From Thunnus maccoyii (taxonomy: Eukaryota; Chordata; Actinopteri; Scombriformes; Scombridae): a stretch of DNA of 64,000 nt. Where the stretch lies: the NCBI RefSeq assembly GCF_910596095.1, contig NC_056542.1:30076957-30140956 (forward strand), given 5' to 3'. Below the pieces are notes generated by a model. That model was not told the DNA's origin, ran no database searches, and saw nothing but the letters and a program-made list of their open reading frames with translations. This document shows, in pieces, positions 11,553 through 25,640 of this stretch; within the stretch, counting starts at the first letter, position 1; each line of letters starts with the position of its first letter. The position numbers and the translations under genes were made by a program.

Positions 11553-11593
11553 GTCTGGAGTGGGTGACACACACTTCCCTGACAGGAATCCAT
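11549..11593 (-). other. upstream ORF overlapping the tmem42 start (ATGA)
   Basis: A minus-strand ATG at 11593 opens 14 codons (MDSCQGSVCHPLQT) and ends on TGA at 11551-11549. That TGA shares bases with the tmem42 ATG at 11552-11550, giving an ATGA overlap. It matters only if transcription starts upstream of 11593, which is likely but not shown. Confidence 0.5.
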
Positions 11594-12109
11594 AACAGTT
11601 AATGAATCCAGACAGACAGCAGAGTCAAGTCTGAATCACAGGCTGTGGACCGGTAGTAACATTTTTCTAAATAAAACCCAGCTTGGCGGACTTTGTCCAT
11701 AAAGGTTTTACATTAGACCCAATACAACGGCTAAAGCCACCAATTATAGGCCTGTAGATAAGATATCTCAAGCAAAAAAATAGGAATTCTTGTGCAATGT
11801 TTTGCGAAAATGTCTTTCTTGGTGAAGCTAGTTTACATTCATGGTGCGTATTCAAAATGCCATAAAGCCTGTGTAGCCGTGTAGCTTGTCTCAAAGTTAT
11901 GTATGATATTATTTAGACGGCCTTATGGTGGTTTAAATAACTGCCATCTTTGTCGCGTGTCTCGGCGGTTGCCAAACTGCCATAAGATGCTCGTTTTGCC
12001 TCCGACGAATTTCTCTATTTTATTCTGAAGACGAAGCACGTTTCCCCGATCACATCTTCGACGTCTTTACGTTGATTTGTCCTTTCCACCAATTGCAGTT
12101 GCTCCATAA

Positions 12110-13802
<1,693 letters not shown>

Positions 13803-15790
13803 ATGTTACTGATATATTGTAAGCCAGCATTAACTCCTGTGACAGATGACTGACAGGAATCAAAGTGATGCTTGAATTTTTCATAATTTGACAAACAGGG
13901 ATGGAGGTAAAATGAACAGACATTGTCTGGAGTTCATCCACAGTGTGCAGCCTGTCTATTCTTAGTTCTTTTAAAGGACAGTGCCCCTATTTTTGCATGT
14001 CTTAGCCTATTAACTACAAGTAGTCTATATTTGATTATTATTGACAACTGTTTTATTCATCTGAGTACACTGAAATTCAACTTGCAGAGATTTTAATTGC
14101 TTAAACAAGGAGTCTAACAGTCACAATTTGATGCCCTTGTTTTTTTGTTTTTTTTTTAACTATTATCATTGTCACAAACATGATCTTGTTTCCACATCAA
14201 CAGAATCTGATAAAATAAGTTACTGTTTGCATTTATTAAGATAAGTTGTATATTTGACATTATTATTATTAACAGCTGCATGACAAAAAACATATCTGAT
14301 GATGTTTTGATACCTGATGTCTTAGCTCTGGCAAGCTAACATTATCATCAGCATCAGATTGTTTATGTAGAAAAGACCCACCACTCTGTTTGTCTTTTAT
14401 GAACAAAAAAGAAACAGCAAACTCTTTTATTTTATATATATATAACACTGAAATATCTAAAAACCTATGGTAAATATTGGAAGATGGTCAACAGTGATGT
14501 AAAATTCAGGTCATTTGTAGTTAATGGGCTAAAAAAAAAATGGAACACCTTTAGTGTCGTCCTACATCATCATATATGTTGTATTTCTTCTTACATTAAA
14601 CACGTATCAGCAGTAGTTAGTGAGTGAAACAGAGCTAAGAACTCACATTGTTCAGGTTTCTGCATCCAAGAACACAGGAGCAGACTGATGCTGAGCTTTT
14701 GCAGTTTGAAAATGTTCCCTTACAATATTGGTTCAAACTATGCAACTTTATTTGCTAAATGTAAATCAGGGCAACAACAGGCAGAAAAACAGATGAACTG
14801 ACTATTTGCAACAAAATAAATAGTTTGCTTTTTCTCTTTGGTAGTCTAAACATGGGAAGTGCTTCTACTGGTAACAGTGGTCGCCACCCTGTAGAAAACC
14901 AGTGAGGCACAATTTACCAGTAGACATTTTGAGTATTTGAATTGCTCTGCCAAAACCTTGAGCTGACAAGCATCCACTTACCTTTCCCACATGTGACTGT
15001 GAAGTTTCTAGGAAGCATGTGTGTGTTTGTTGATTGCTTTACTGTATGTGACCATTTTCAGTGGAGTTCTTCTTCTGTAAAGATGTTTGTGTAGGAAACA
15101 TAAAGTACAAGGATACTGCAGCTGTGATGCACTTTTTTTTTTTTTTACATATTTGTGGAAACAGCATCTAAACTTCAGGAATTTGTAGATCGATGTTGAT
15201 AGAAGCATCAGCTATCAACTGATTGAAGCTTTCTGTTCCTTTATAATTAATGGTGCTGTTAACATCAATGGCAGCTCTGTTGGAATTTAAGTGGTACAAA
15301 TTATAGTGCCCACTCACAGTGATATTGCACCAATTGAATTACAGTAAAAAAAAAAAAAATCAGTTCAGCTAGCTTTGTTGCAAATGTATTCAGTGTTTTT
15401 TTTTTTTCTTTCCAACATTCAAAAGAAGCTTCTTCCAACATCGTTTGTGGACTTGGAATCAAATCAGTGACAAATTGATGATTGATCATTTTTTCTGTGT
15501 TCTTGGTGCCTTTTGCCATGAAAAGGAAGCTGGTAAGAGCACAGTTACAGGTCATTCACCCTCTTGTCTGCATAGCTCCTGGTGTCATGTAGCACTACAG
15601 ACGGCTAATATGTAGATTGAGAACATGTTTGAAGATGCTTGTCGTTTGAAGGTGGCACTACTGCCTCTCATACATATTAAGATCCTTTTGTTGCTTTGAG
15701 TCTGAATCTTCAACTCCTGTTTGTTAGTGTGCATCTATGGTGTCATCAGATCTGTCATGTAGTGTGGAAGTGCTCATTGTGGAATTTTTA

Positions 15791-15817
15791 ATACATTCAG
15801 TGATTCACTGAATGTAT
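15791..15817. other. perfect 12-bp inverted repeat, 3-base loop
   Basis: ATACATTCAGTG, loop ATT, then CACTGAATGTAT. The arms pair fully. It lies in the tail-to-tail gap; no T-run follows and its role is unknown. Too short for a microRNA precursor. Confidence 0.6.
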
Positions 15818-18259
15818 AAATATTTTCTAGCTTCGACAAAGGAGCTGTAAGAGTTTATGTAGAAACAATGCATTCTTGTTAATGCAATTGTATGAATTTT
15901 TTAAAATGTGATTTGTTTTTATTGTGTGCATTTTTTAGAGAATGGTTATGGCTGTATCATTTGAAATATAAAACATTAAAACAACTGTGCAACATCCTGT
16001 ATTGTATTGCTTGTTGTTTTCACTGCGCTGTGGCTACTTTGCCCCAAGTGGTTGATGGAGGGAGCAGACTCGACAGCGACTGAACGAAGTGCAGATACAA
16101 AAATGTATTTAAAGTTTATCTGAAGCTAATATGAAGCTTTAGTCATCCAAATTAGTCAAAGAAATATCTTTCAGAGTTTAAGTCTTTTTAGTGCCAAAGT
16201 CCCTCCTATTGTTACTATACTTCCACTGCAGGCCAACAGAAACACTGTCTGTCAAGACAGAGAATTTTTTACTGAAGACTGTGGAAGATATTCACCTTAA
16301 TTGACTAATTCATACTGCTGAAGTCTTTCTCAGAAGGAGGACTGTGGATTTTGGTTGCCATCACTTACATTTTAAGTGCATTATGATGGATCTTCTACTG
16401 GTCAGTATGAACAAGAGGAATAATTACAGCAAGAAAAAAACAAACATGTCTCAGTGTTCATTTGGGCTCCTGACATGTTTCAAAACAGACTAAAAAAAAT
16501 TATGAACTTATCATTTAATATCAGAAAATTTTAAACTACACAAAAGTTGAACACTTTGTAGACAAGGGACCAATCAAACATCCAGAAATGTGTGCAGAAG
16601 ATAAGGCAGTGCAGGCCAGTTGGAGTTATATTAACAAAACTAACTGCAGTGGTGTTCAGTGTGTCTTGAAAATGAAAATCAACTGTGTTGGAAAGATGTA
16701 TATTTAATACATAGCATGCAGATTTTAACAACATCCATTCTGCATATGAGCTGAAAAATGAAAACACCAGTGTTATTTCAACCTCTTTATTCAAAAAGGC
16801 ATGTTTCATTCTCACACCTGCATCCAGATCATTACAATTGATGGAAGAAACCTTGACTTAGAAAATCAAAACAACATAAAATCCTTGCATCTCGTGATAG
16901 GACGCTACACTCGCTTTAGTCATCGCAGCCTCCATCGTCCATGTAATAAATACACTCAATGACTGTCTCTGCTGAGCTCTGGAAACGATATGATTTCTTT
17001 TTTTCTTTTTTTTTCTCCTCTTAAGGCCAATGCTATCTTCTTCTCCTGGTTTCACTTACGTTGGTGTTCTTGTGACAAAACCTCACAACAGAATCAAAGT
17101 CAGCTCACACAGGATGGATTATGTTTCTTGGACTATCTTCAAGAAACATGAATAAAGCGGATTAAATTATAGGGAGGATTTGGTTTACAGAGGGAACATA
17201 TTACACTTTCAAACCATAATATATCACATATGCTGGAAGAAATAACCATGTTTATGCCACTGGTTGCATGACAGAGCTACAACTGGAACAAAGTGGAAAT
17301 TTAGCCAATTGAAAAGAACCACTGGAGGCATCACATCTGACAAATAGTGATAGTGTAATGTTTTAACCCTCTGAAAGTGTATGTCCCCGTTCCCCTGTGA
17401 GGAAACAGAGTCTCCTCCTGTTAGCAGCTCACAAGACTTCATATTTTTCTAAATTCATGAGGGAATAAGCAGTGGGAGCAGAGAGTGTTTGATCCTGTTA
17501 CCGTACCTGTGAGGGGAGAAGCAGTCTGGTATCTACAGAGCACAGTGGAACATTTGACAGGAGATCAAAGGGAATCAGGCCTCACATTTGACTCAAAGAC
17601 GCTGGTGGATGCATAACAGACATTGTGTGTAGGAACACTACAGCTGTGTGTTCACCAAACTATGTTCCCGACGAGGCGCTGCTTTCCATTCTCGTCGTTT
17701 TCAAATCGGAAGAGTGTGTTTTAAACGCTCAGCACCTTGGGTACTGAGCTCAAAGCGTTTCAATTTTTAAGCTAATGAGCACTACACTTCAAATGTGTTT
17801 TAATAATCACTCTGGCAGACACGACAGACGTCCCCCTGTTAGCATATGCTACTAGCGATGAGAGCAAGAAGATGGGCTGGACCACTTTGCTCACATCCAG
17901 AGGCACTCACTCTTAATCAGTCCAATTTACATTCAGTTCAGTTCACCTGCAGCCAGAGTGATCATTAAAAACTACAGTTACAAAAAGCTTTTTTACCACA
18001 GATTCACTGTTTTCTAACCCTGAAGCTCAGAAACCTGCCTGCACAATGCTGCTCTTTACAAATCATTAACTGGTAAAATGTAGACTTGAGTTCTTGTCCT
18101 GGCTTTCCTGAACCATCTTAAAAAGATATGTTCATATTTAAACCCACTGAGTTGATACTGACAGATGGATCATTCTGTTCTGTTACAACTCTGTTCTTAT
18201 TTCTGTAGTTTTATCGGGTTGTAAACAAGCTGAGAATTTAGCCTGATTATGCAAACAAC

Positions 18260-18265
18260 TTTATT
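18260..18265 (-). other. candidate stt3b poly(A) signal
   Basis: TTTATT on the plus strand, AATAAA on the minus, about 1.2 kb past the stt3b stop. Another is at 16786-16791. Confidence 0.35.
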
Positions 18266-18657
18266 TGGAGGCAAAAATTAAAGTGAGTGCACCCATAGTG
18301 TTGGTAATAATCCCTCACTGCTGCAAAAAACACTGTGTAGATCAAAGTTGTACCAGGTGGTGATGGATGTTTACAACAGACAGTTTGGGAAAATCAATTT
18401 GATGCCCGTCTTCATTTTCTCTTCCAAATAACTTGAACCTGGTGGTTTGTTTAAAAGCTGTCTGCCTTGTGACTTCTCTTAAGAGATGTTGCTGTCTGTT
18501 CTCACATATCACAAATGAACTTGGTGTTAACAGTGTTATTGAAAGCAAGTTGTAACAATTCTTTAAGTCGCCTGTGGAGTCTGGTTCTAACATAAAATGT
18601 CCTGTCAGTGCAGCAGTATGAGGCTGGATGAAGAGCGATGGCTTCTCCTTGTTGGCA

Positions 18658-18662
18658 CGTGT

Positions 18663-18700
<38 letters not shown>
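18658..18700 (+). repeat. (GT)n microsatellite
   Basis: About 21 units with one TAT interruption. It gives a false Thr-His stretch in a 164-residue minus-strand frame. Confidence 0.9.
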
Positions 18701-18702
<2 letters not shown>

Positions 18703-18945
18703 AAGTATACTCCTGTTGATAACGGATTCAAAACAGAATTTAAAAGGAAACTAAACACAGATAAAAACAGCACATATGTTAACACTGTGATGAGAGGATG
18801 GATGTTCAAAAACTCAATTTCTGCAAAAATTCTCAAAATCTAACATGTATCAAGTGTGAGAATTTAATGCACTCCAACAAGGGGAAACACCATTACAGTC
18901 ATCCTAAAGTCATGCTTTGCCTGTTTTCATTTGAGTGGATCTGAA

Positions 18946-18961
18946 GGGGGGGGGGGGGGGG
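18946..18961 (+). repeat. run of 16 G
   Basis: A homopolymer run; the true length is uncertain in any sequencing read. Confidence 0.9.
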
Positions 18962-19486
18962 TTAGCTCTGAATTTGAGACATGGTACAACAGTGGTGTGT
19001 ATTCTGTGAGCTCCTCTGCAGGCTGTTATTTCTGTCTGAATGATGCAATGCATAGAGCAGTCCTAAACTGAGGACAACTAATCTCTCTTGCTCTCTCTGC
19101 CTCCTATCACTCACCGGCACGTTCAAGTACAAAAAAGAAAATACGAGATAAAGGTCACAGTTCCTCAGGTTAAAACCAGTGTGGGGAGGGTCTCGGACTA
19201 GCCGACATCTCCCATTCTCCGCCTCCTTGACCCCGCTTATCAGGTCAACGCAATCTCCGGTTTCCTAGGTGATGATAACATTTCCAGCCTGGACCCTCCA
19301 GGTGAGGACGCTCGGGGATGACGGGGGGGGGTCTGGAGAACCTCTGGTGTTTCCTTATTCATCTTGATTGGTGGATTTACTTTTGCTGCTTGGTTTTGTT
19401 GAAAGTTTTGTGTTTTTTTTTTTTTTTTTACGTAAGATTGATTCCTCTCTCCCGTCCACGGTGTGCCTCTGTTGGTGGTGGACGCT

Positions 19487-19567
19487 TTATAAAGATTTCT
19501 TGGTCAGTTTCTTGCCCTTCTTGAGGGAAAGCTTGTTCCTGATGTATCCACGCTTCCTCTTGGCTGT
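19487..19567 (-). CDS. stt3b: stt3b exon 16 and stop
   Basis: 26 codons and TAA after [26 protein letters not shown] then LTKKSL. The tail is highly basic and ends KKSL, with lysines at -3 and -4, the KKxx dilysine arrangement. Confidence 0.95.
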   Translation of the reverse strand, partial: TAKRKRGYIRNKLSLKKGKKLTKKSL

Positions 19568-22500
19568 CTGCAGAGGAGACATGATCAAAAACACACTCGT
19601 TCAAACTTTTTCTATTAGACATGAAGTAAGACTTCCAGTGCCCAGATGATGTAATGTAATGCACCTTTAAATTAAATTAAAGATGGTGTGAGTGGAAATG
19701 AACAGTCAAAACGGCTTTAAAGTTAAAGTTTAAAGTCAGAACTGCTTTGGGCAATATTCTCTGATTTTCCTTTAAAACATGAGGTCGTATATGAGAAAAT
19801 AAAATTGGTCTGAAGTGTCTGTGATTGAAAAAAAAAACAAAAAACTGAAAGAGCTATTGACATAAATGTGAAAAGCTCTTCTGGCACTTTTGCTATGGTC
19901 CCTAATTTTCAGTTTGTCAGTTCTCTGTCTGCTGTCAAGTTGTTCGAGGAGCCAAACTTCAATATCTAATCATGAGGTAAAAGTAACATCTGTTAGAGGT
20001 AGCATGACATCAGCAGCAGTCTGGGAGGGCACTCCAAATGAAATCTATCTTCAGGGTGTTCTCATACATTAAGCTGCGGCAGGTTATGGCCATAAAGAAG
20101 CACCGTGTTTGGTTTTGATCATCACAGAGCCGGCTTGTAATGATTTCTCATTCAATCCCCCGATGTACCAGCAACTGATCAATATCACAGGATTGGATTC
20201 AGGCTGCACATTTTCACTTTATTTTCATTTTGCTGTTTGTTGTCATAAAGCTCAGAGTGGCTTTCATCGTGACTCTGTTGCCATGAAACAAACACCCTGC
20301 AGTTGCTGTGAGGATACACAGAACTTTTCTTTGCAGTACAGTCGAGCCTGAGCCTGGGAACAGCTCAGTGGTCGGAGAGGACTCCATCTTACCTTTTTGG
20401 AGGTGTACTTCTGCTTGGTGGTGTCGGTGCTTCGCAGCTTGTGCTCCACACGATCCCTGTTCTCCAGCTTTTTGACCTTATAAATCCTGACCAGCCAGTG
20501 CTCTGAGGTGAAGGCTTCCTCCAGGTGCCTCAGCTTTATGTCCTTGTTGCCGATCTCAGCGTTACGTGTCCGGTCAAAGCCCGGTGGCGTCCGGAAGTCC
20601 AACTTGACAGAAATGAAAACAGATGAAGAAGTTAATCCTATTTGTCCGTTTGAAAGCATTTTATTAAATTCATTGCGTTCTTTAAAAATCAATAATTTTC
20701 AGCTAAGTATACACTGCAATACTGTCCTAGTGGAGGAGGGATACATGTTGTGCAGAAGGATTATTGATGATGAAATACCTGCATCTCTCCAAAGCGGTAG
20801 TAAGACATTTTGTACATAAGGCAGTTGAGTAGGGTGGGGGAGCCAGCTTTGTCCACTCTGAACTCTCCCTGTGGGGTGAAGTAGTCACTTTCCTGGGTGG
20901 AGAAGCATGACAGGGAGACAGATGTTGGGAGCAATAAGTGAACTGACACTTTGTTCCACAGTACACTTGATTATCGGACATTGATTTCCTTCAGCGGACC
21001 TCGGAGAGCACATCAAACATTCATACTAATTCCACTCTGCAGGCAGCAGCAGCAGCCACATCTCTCCGCTTAATATTTAACAGCTGCAGCAACGCTCACC
21101 TCTGTGTGCTTTGTCCTGGAAGGAGTTACTAAATAAAGTGACAGTATGTGTGTGACGTCTCTCACCCTGATGTCTCTGGGGTGCTCCCCCTCTGCAATGC
21201 GCACCATCCAGAGGAACTTGTTGATGTCATCTCCTGAGTAGCCAATCACCCCGCCGAAGATGATCAGGACATAATCGACATCCAGTGACCTCATGATTTC
21301 ATAGGCTGCGGTCTCATTAGATGACATGGCTTTGCCCACCTGAAGGGAACACAAACACATGGCGTCCATTCAGTAGAGCTCAGGTAGAAAAAATGACATG
21401 ATGTTCACCTGCTCATCTTTTCATTTTATTATAGCTTTTGAGCAGAGCCAGGACTGCACCGCTTCCATTTGGATTCAGTCATGACAAGCCATGTGAAATA
21501 TTAATCTGTATGTTCAGTGCTGTTAATACATATGGTTATTTATACATATGTCCACTTGGTGGTGCAATAGACCAAGGCAAGAAGGTAACAGTCCCACATA
21601 CTGGTTGAAAATACTGAAGTAGGAGCTGTTCAACTATGTCAGTACAGAGGCAAAGAAAAATCAAAAGTAGCTCCTGTATATTTTAATCAAAGTCTGTTTT
21701 CACTTTTTAAAAAGGATTTAAATACATTTCTTTTCTCCAGGCCTAAGTAGAGACACCCTTTATGACATCATCAGGGTTATTTTCTCAGACTTGAAAAAGC
21801 TCCTCCGCAGCCGCAAGAGATCATAACTGTTAACTGACCCTCATGTGTAAAAGTTGGTGGACTGCCCCTTTAATCAAAGGTCGCATTTAGAAAATCAGTT
21901 TTCATGGAACAAAGGTGGAAGGTCAAATGTCGTCAACAGTGTTCATTCTCTCACCAGTGCTATATGACTGTTGTTCCATGTGTTGTTGTCGACTAGCGTG
22001 GTCCTGTTAGCCATGCCTGCTATCTGGTAGCCGTAGTCCCACCAGGACATCACTCTTGCGTGCTCGTCTGTGTTCTGCCTCAGCCAGTAGTAGGCCTCTC
22101 TGAAGTCATCTAGGATGTTCCGGGAGCTGGAGGGGAAAAGTTACAGGTGGGTGAGGTGACGACACGTTGGTAGGAAGAGGTTCAGTCGTGGATGTGTGTA
22201 TTTGTGCACAGTATAGTATATACAAGACTTAGACAGAATACCAAAAACTTTTTCTCAGTTACCTCTGGTGGTATCTATCTATCTATCTGACCTGGTCTTA
22301 GGATATCTGTCTTAGACTTCTGCCATCACCCCACTACAATGGAGATGAATGAGTTCGGGTCCCCTTTCTAACAGTCTATTAGAATGGACTGTTTTAATTA
22401 TTTCTTGTTGGAAAGTCACAGGGCTCAGTCAGAACAAGTATCTGCTGACACAAAGTCTGATCTGATTATTATTTTTATTACATTTCTTTTGTATTATTTG

Positions 22501-25500
22501 TGCCAAAGGGACCCTACGTCTTGTAATCTGTTCCAGCTCACAGAATTGAAAAATGATACTTAAAAAAGTTCAATACTAGCATACATCAACTATAACACAA
22601 AGTTTTTCACTGGGACTATTTCTGTAGTAGAAAGTAGTTCTGATTAAAACTGTTCACAGTGAGCTCTGTGAGTAATGGGAACACTGTATCTGGAAAGAAA
22701 CCTCTGTTGAATTTTTAAAAAGTCATTTTTCATTGCTTTGAGTGTGGAGGCAAAGATCTGGAAGCAGCATATATCTCAAACCTGGACACAAAGAACCAAA
22801 ACTATACACCTGGGCTGAGGGGGAAGTGAGAAAAAGTGTTGTCATTTGGTGAACCAACCCTGTAGGGAGGTGCTTACCCAACCATCCCATTAGTGGTTCC
22901 GGTGTTCACAGATAGTCTAAATGTTGCATCACTGAGGTATAAACATGAACCCAGTTATATAGTTACTATATATATACTAAAATACAGCTACTGTATTGTT
23001 TGCAGCATTCAAACTCCATACTGGTTACTGTCTTGTTAATTTGACATGTGGGAAATGCACATGATGCATTATTCTCACCCATCATGGTTATAAGATGCCA
23101 GCACGACACTGGGGCTGGAGTAGGCGTTGCTGGTGACCCAGGTGCAGTGGACAGCAAACATCATGAGCAGCATCAACATCAGCATGGTGACGATAGACTT
23201 GATGTTGGGGCCCAGGCCCTCCTCTGCCTTCTCCTGCTCTGACACGTGTTTACGCACCTTACCAGCCTGCAAGGGACAGCACACGCAGACAGGAGGCCAT
23301 TTGTAAAGGTTACCGAAACTCTTAGAAGACGGGTAAACTTTAAAAATGAGCTGTTGATGTACTAGATGACTGTTAATCGTCCTCATTTAGAGACATCTCA
23401 GACAATCAACTGGAGACCTGTGATAGATTAGTAATGTATTATTCACACTGTATCGATTTAGAGGAAAAGCAGCAAAAGGATGACAAAAAACAATGAATAT
23501 CAATGCTGTTTAGTTTCTGTATTCACATTTAATGTTTTGCAACTTAGAGGTTGGGACACTCAAAAGCGTCACCAGATAAATCAAAAGGATCACAAGGTGA
23601 TTTAAGAAAGGAACAATATTTCTCTTATCTGAAATTGTGTTTATTTTTTCTGACTCTTCTCTATTTTTTCTTGTAAAGTACTACATATTTCCACTCTGCA
23701 GGCCTGTCAAATGCTTCAACACTGACAACCTAAGACGGGAAATGAATTTCTTTTTGGTTGAACTGCTCACAACTCATGTCTACACTCGGGTACTTGGGGT
23801 CACAAGAAGAAATTGCATCATTTCAAGACAAGAATGGCTTTTCATTAGTTTGTCAAGCATTTTATCTTAGAAGGCATAACTTCAGAGAGACAAGGGAAGT
23901 TAAACATTTCCAAAAGAATGTGTGGTGTATACTAAAACCAAGTCTGAAAAAAAGTAAGCACTCCACTTTATTTAACTGAAAGCAGCATGAACTGATTTTT
24001 GTGGCTAATGTGTTAGCAAACAGTCGCCTATTTATGCATTCAGCTGACTTCAGGATTCAGTTGAAGTTCTGTTTCTAATAATTCTAATATTCACTCTCAT
24101 TTTAGCTCTGTTTTGATCTCCTGAGAAAAGGTAGCTTTAGCTGCTAAATGCTCCGTTATGTTCACCAGCTGGTCATTAAGTGAAACAGCTGAGGGGAACT
24201 GCAGAGTCAGTAGATAATAACTCTCTGCAGGTTCATTACTATGAGTGACACTTTTCACATTATACACAGTCATTTCATCCTTGTATAATGTAAAAATAAT
24301 GATTAGTGCAGCTTTAAATATTTGAAATCATTTTTGTGTCAGTGTTTTGGTATTATATGTGCAGGCTCTGGGTTATTTATGTTGTATACTGTGTGTGTAG
24401 TTAAAGTTGTGTTCATTACAAAAAAGAGCCACAGGGATATTCTGACTTTTGAAGGTTAGACAAAATCATGCTTGTGTGGTTTTGAAAAAATAAAAGCATT
24501 ACAGTACTGCTTTCTGCATTTTAAGACACATTATTCATGTAATTACTTTTAAAATAAGCAATGAGCCATTCATTTACTTAGAAACAAGGCCCACTCTAAA
24601 AAAGAGAAGGCACGTGATTGTGACTGTAATTCATCATCATTAATGAAAAGATAAGCAAAATAGTGACCCCTTTTACACACACATCCTGATGACCCCTGAC
24701 CTTGTCGTAGAGGTTGCCGGCGTTCTTCCTGTCGTCCTCGTCACTGCTGTCCTCTGCGGGCGGGCTCTGCCTCTTCATGTCGTCACCCAGGTAGTGTTCA
24801 AAGACGCTGGAGAACGCCACGGCTGACAGCATGCACACCACCGGAGTCAGAGTCAACATCAAACGCACCATCACGCCGGCGAAATACACGGCGCTGATGG
24901 CATATAGAGCCACTGGTGACAGGAGAGCAGAGAGAGAGAGAGAGAGAGAGAGAGGTTATAGGTGATGGGGATGTTATGATCCAACATCGACAAGTTTGAT
25001 TTAATTTAAAATCTAATTAATTTATTCAATTTAATGCTGTCAAGTCATATGACAAGGTGAACTGTCTCTCTAATTTGTTGTCTTACAGTCAGGATTTCAT
25101 GCATTACCTGCCTGAATGATCACAATGCCACTGCTTTGCACAAATCTCAGTGGCAGGTGGACACCAGATCAAAAGAGAAAATGTAACAGTGCGGAGGAAA
25201 GTGCACCACACGACCAAACACTTACAATGCGTGTGTCTGTGTATGTGTGGTTGTATTCATGTTTTCAGCTTAACTGAGATCAAAGAGTCTCAGTGTGAGA
25301 TTAGGAAGTAACAAGTAGAGAAGAAGAAAGAGATGAGTACAAAAAATCCTGACGAGAAAGAGTAAAGCAGCAAACCCAAGTTAACAAGAAAGCAGAGCGA
25401 GCAGAGAGAAGAGAGAGAGAGAGAGAGAGAGAAGTTTCAAGTCTGGTCAAGTATATTTTACTTTTAAATGAAACAACTTTAATATAGGACTTACTGTACA

Positions 25501-25609
25501 GTGCACACACAGTACAGTACACACAGTATGCAGTATGCATGACAGCTAAAGTAGCATCAGCAAGCGAGGAGCTAAACTGACAGAGTCAGGCAGTGATAAT
25601 GAGGCAGTG

Positions 25610-25640
<31 letters not shown>

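Larger units (their letters stand above)
13803..19486. other. convergent 3' region of kiaa1143 and stt3b
   Basis: The two genes end toward each other across 5.7 kb, with no other gene seen. kiaa1143 could use AATAAA at 14815-14820. On the minus strand stt3b could use AATAAA at 18260-18265 or 16786-16791. Also present are a GT microsatellite (18658-18700), a run of 16 G (18946-18961) and a perfect 12-bp hairpin (15791-15817). Open frames here are short and lack family features. Confidence 0.7.

Noticed and set aside
11552..11570. A tmem42 start six codons upstream of the ATG
   Set aside because: The upstream codon is GTG, not ATG, with no strong context; the ATG at 11552 is the natural start.
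11285..11602. 105-codon plus-strand frame
   Set aside because: It is the antisense shadow of tmem42 exon 1.
18342..18836. 164-codon minus-strand frame with a Thr-His run
   Set aside because: The run is translation of the GT microsatellite at 18658-18700. The rest has no family features.
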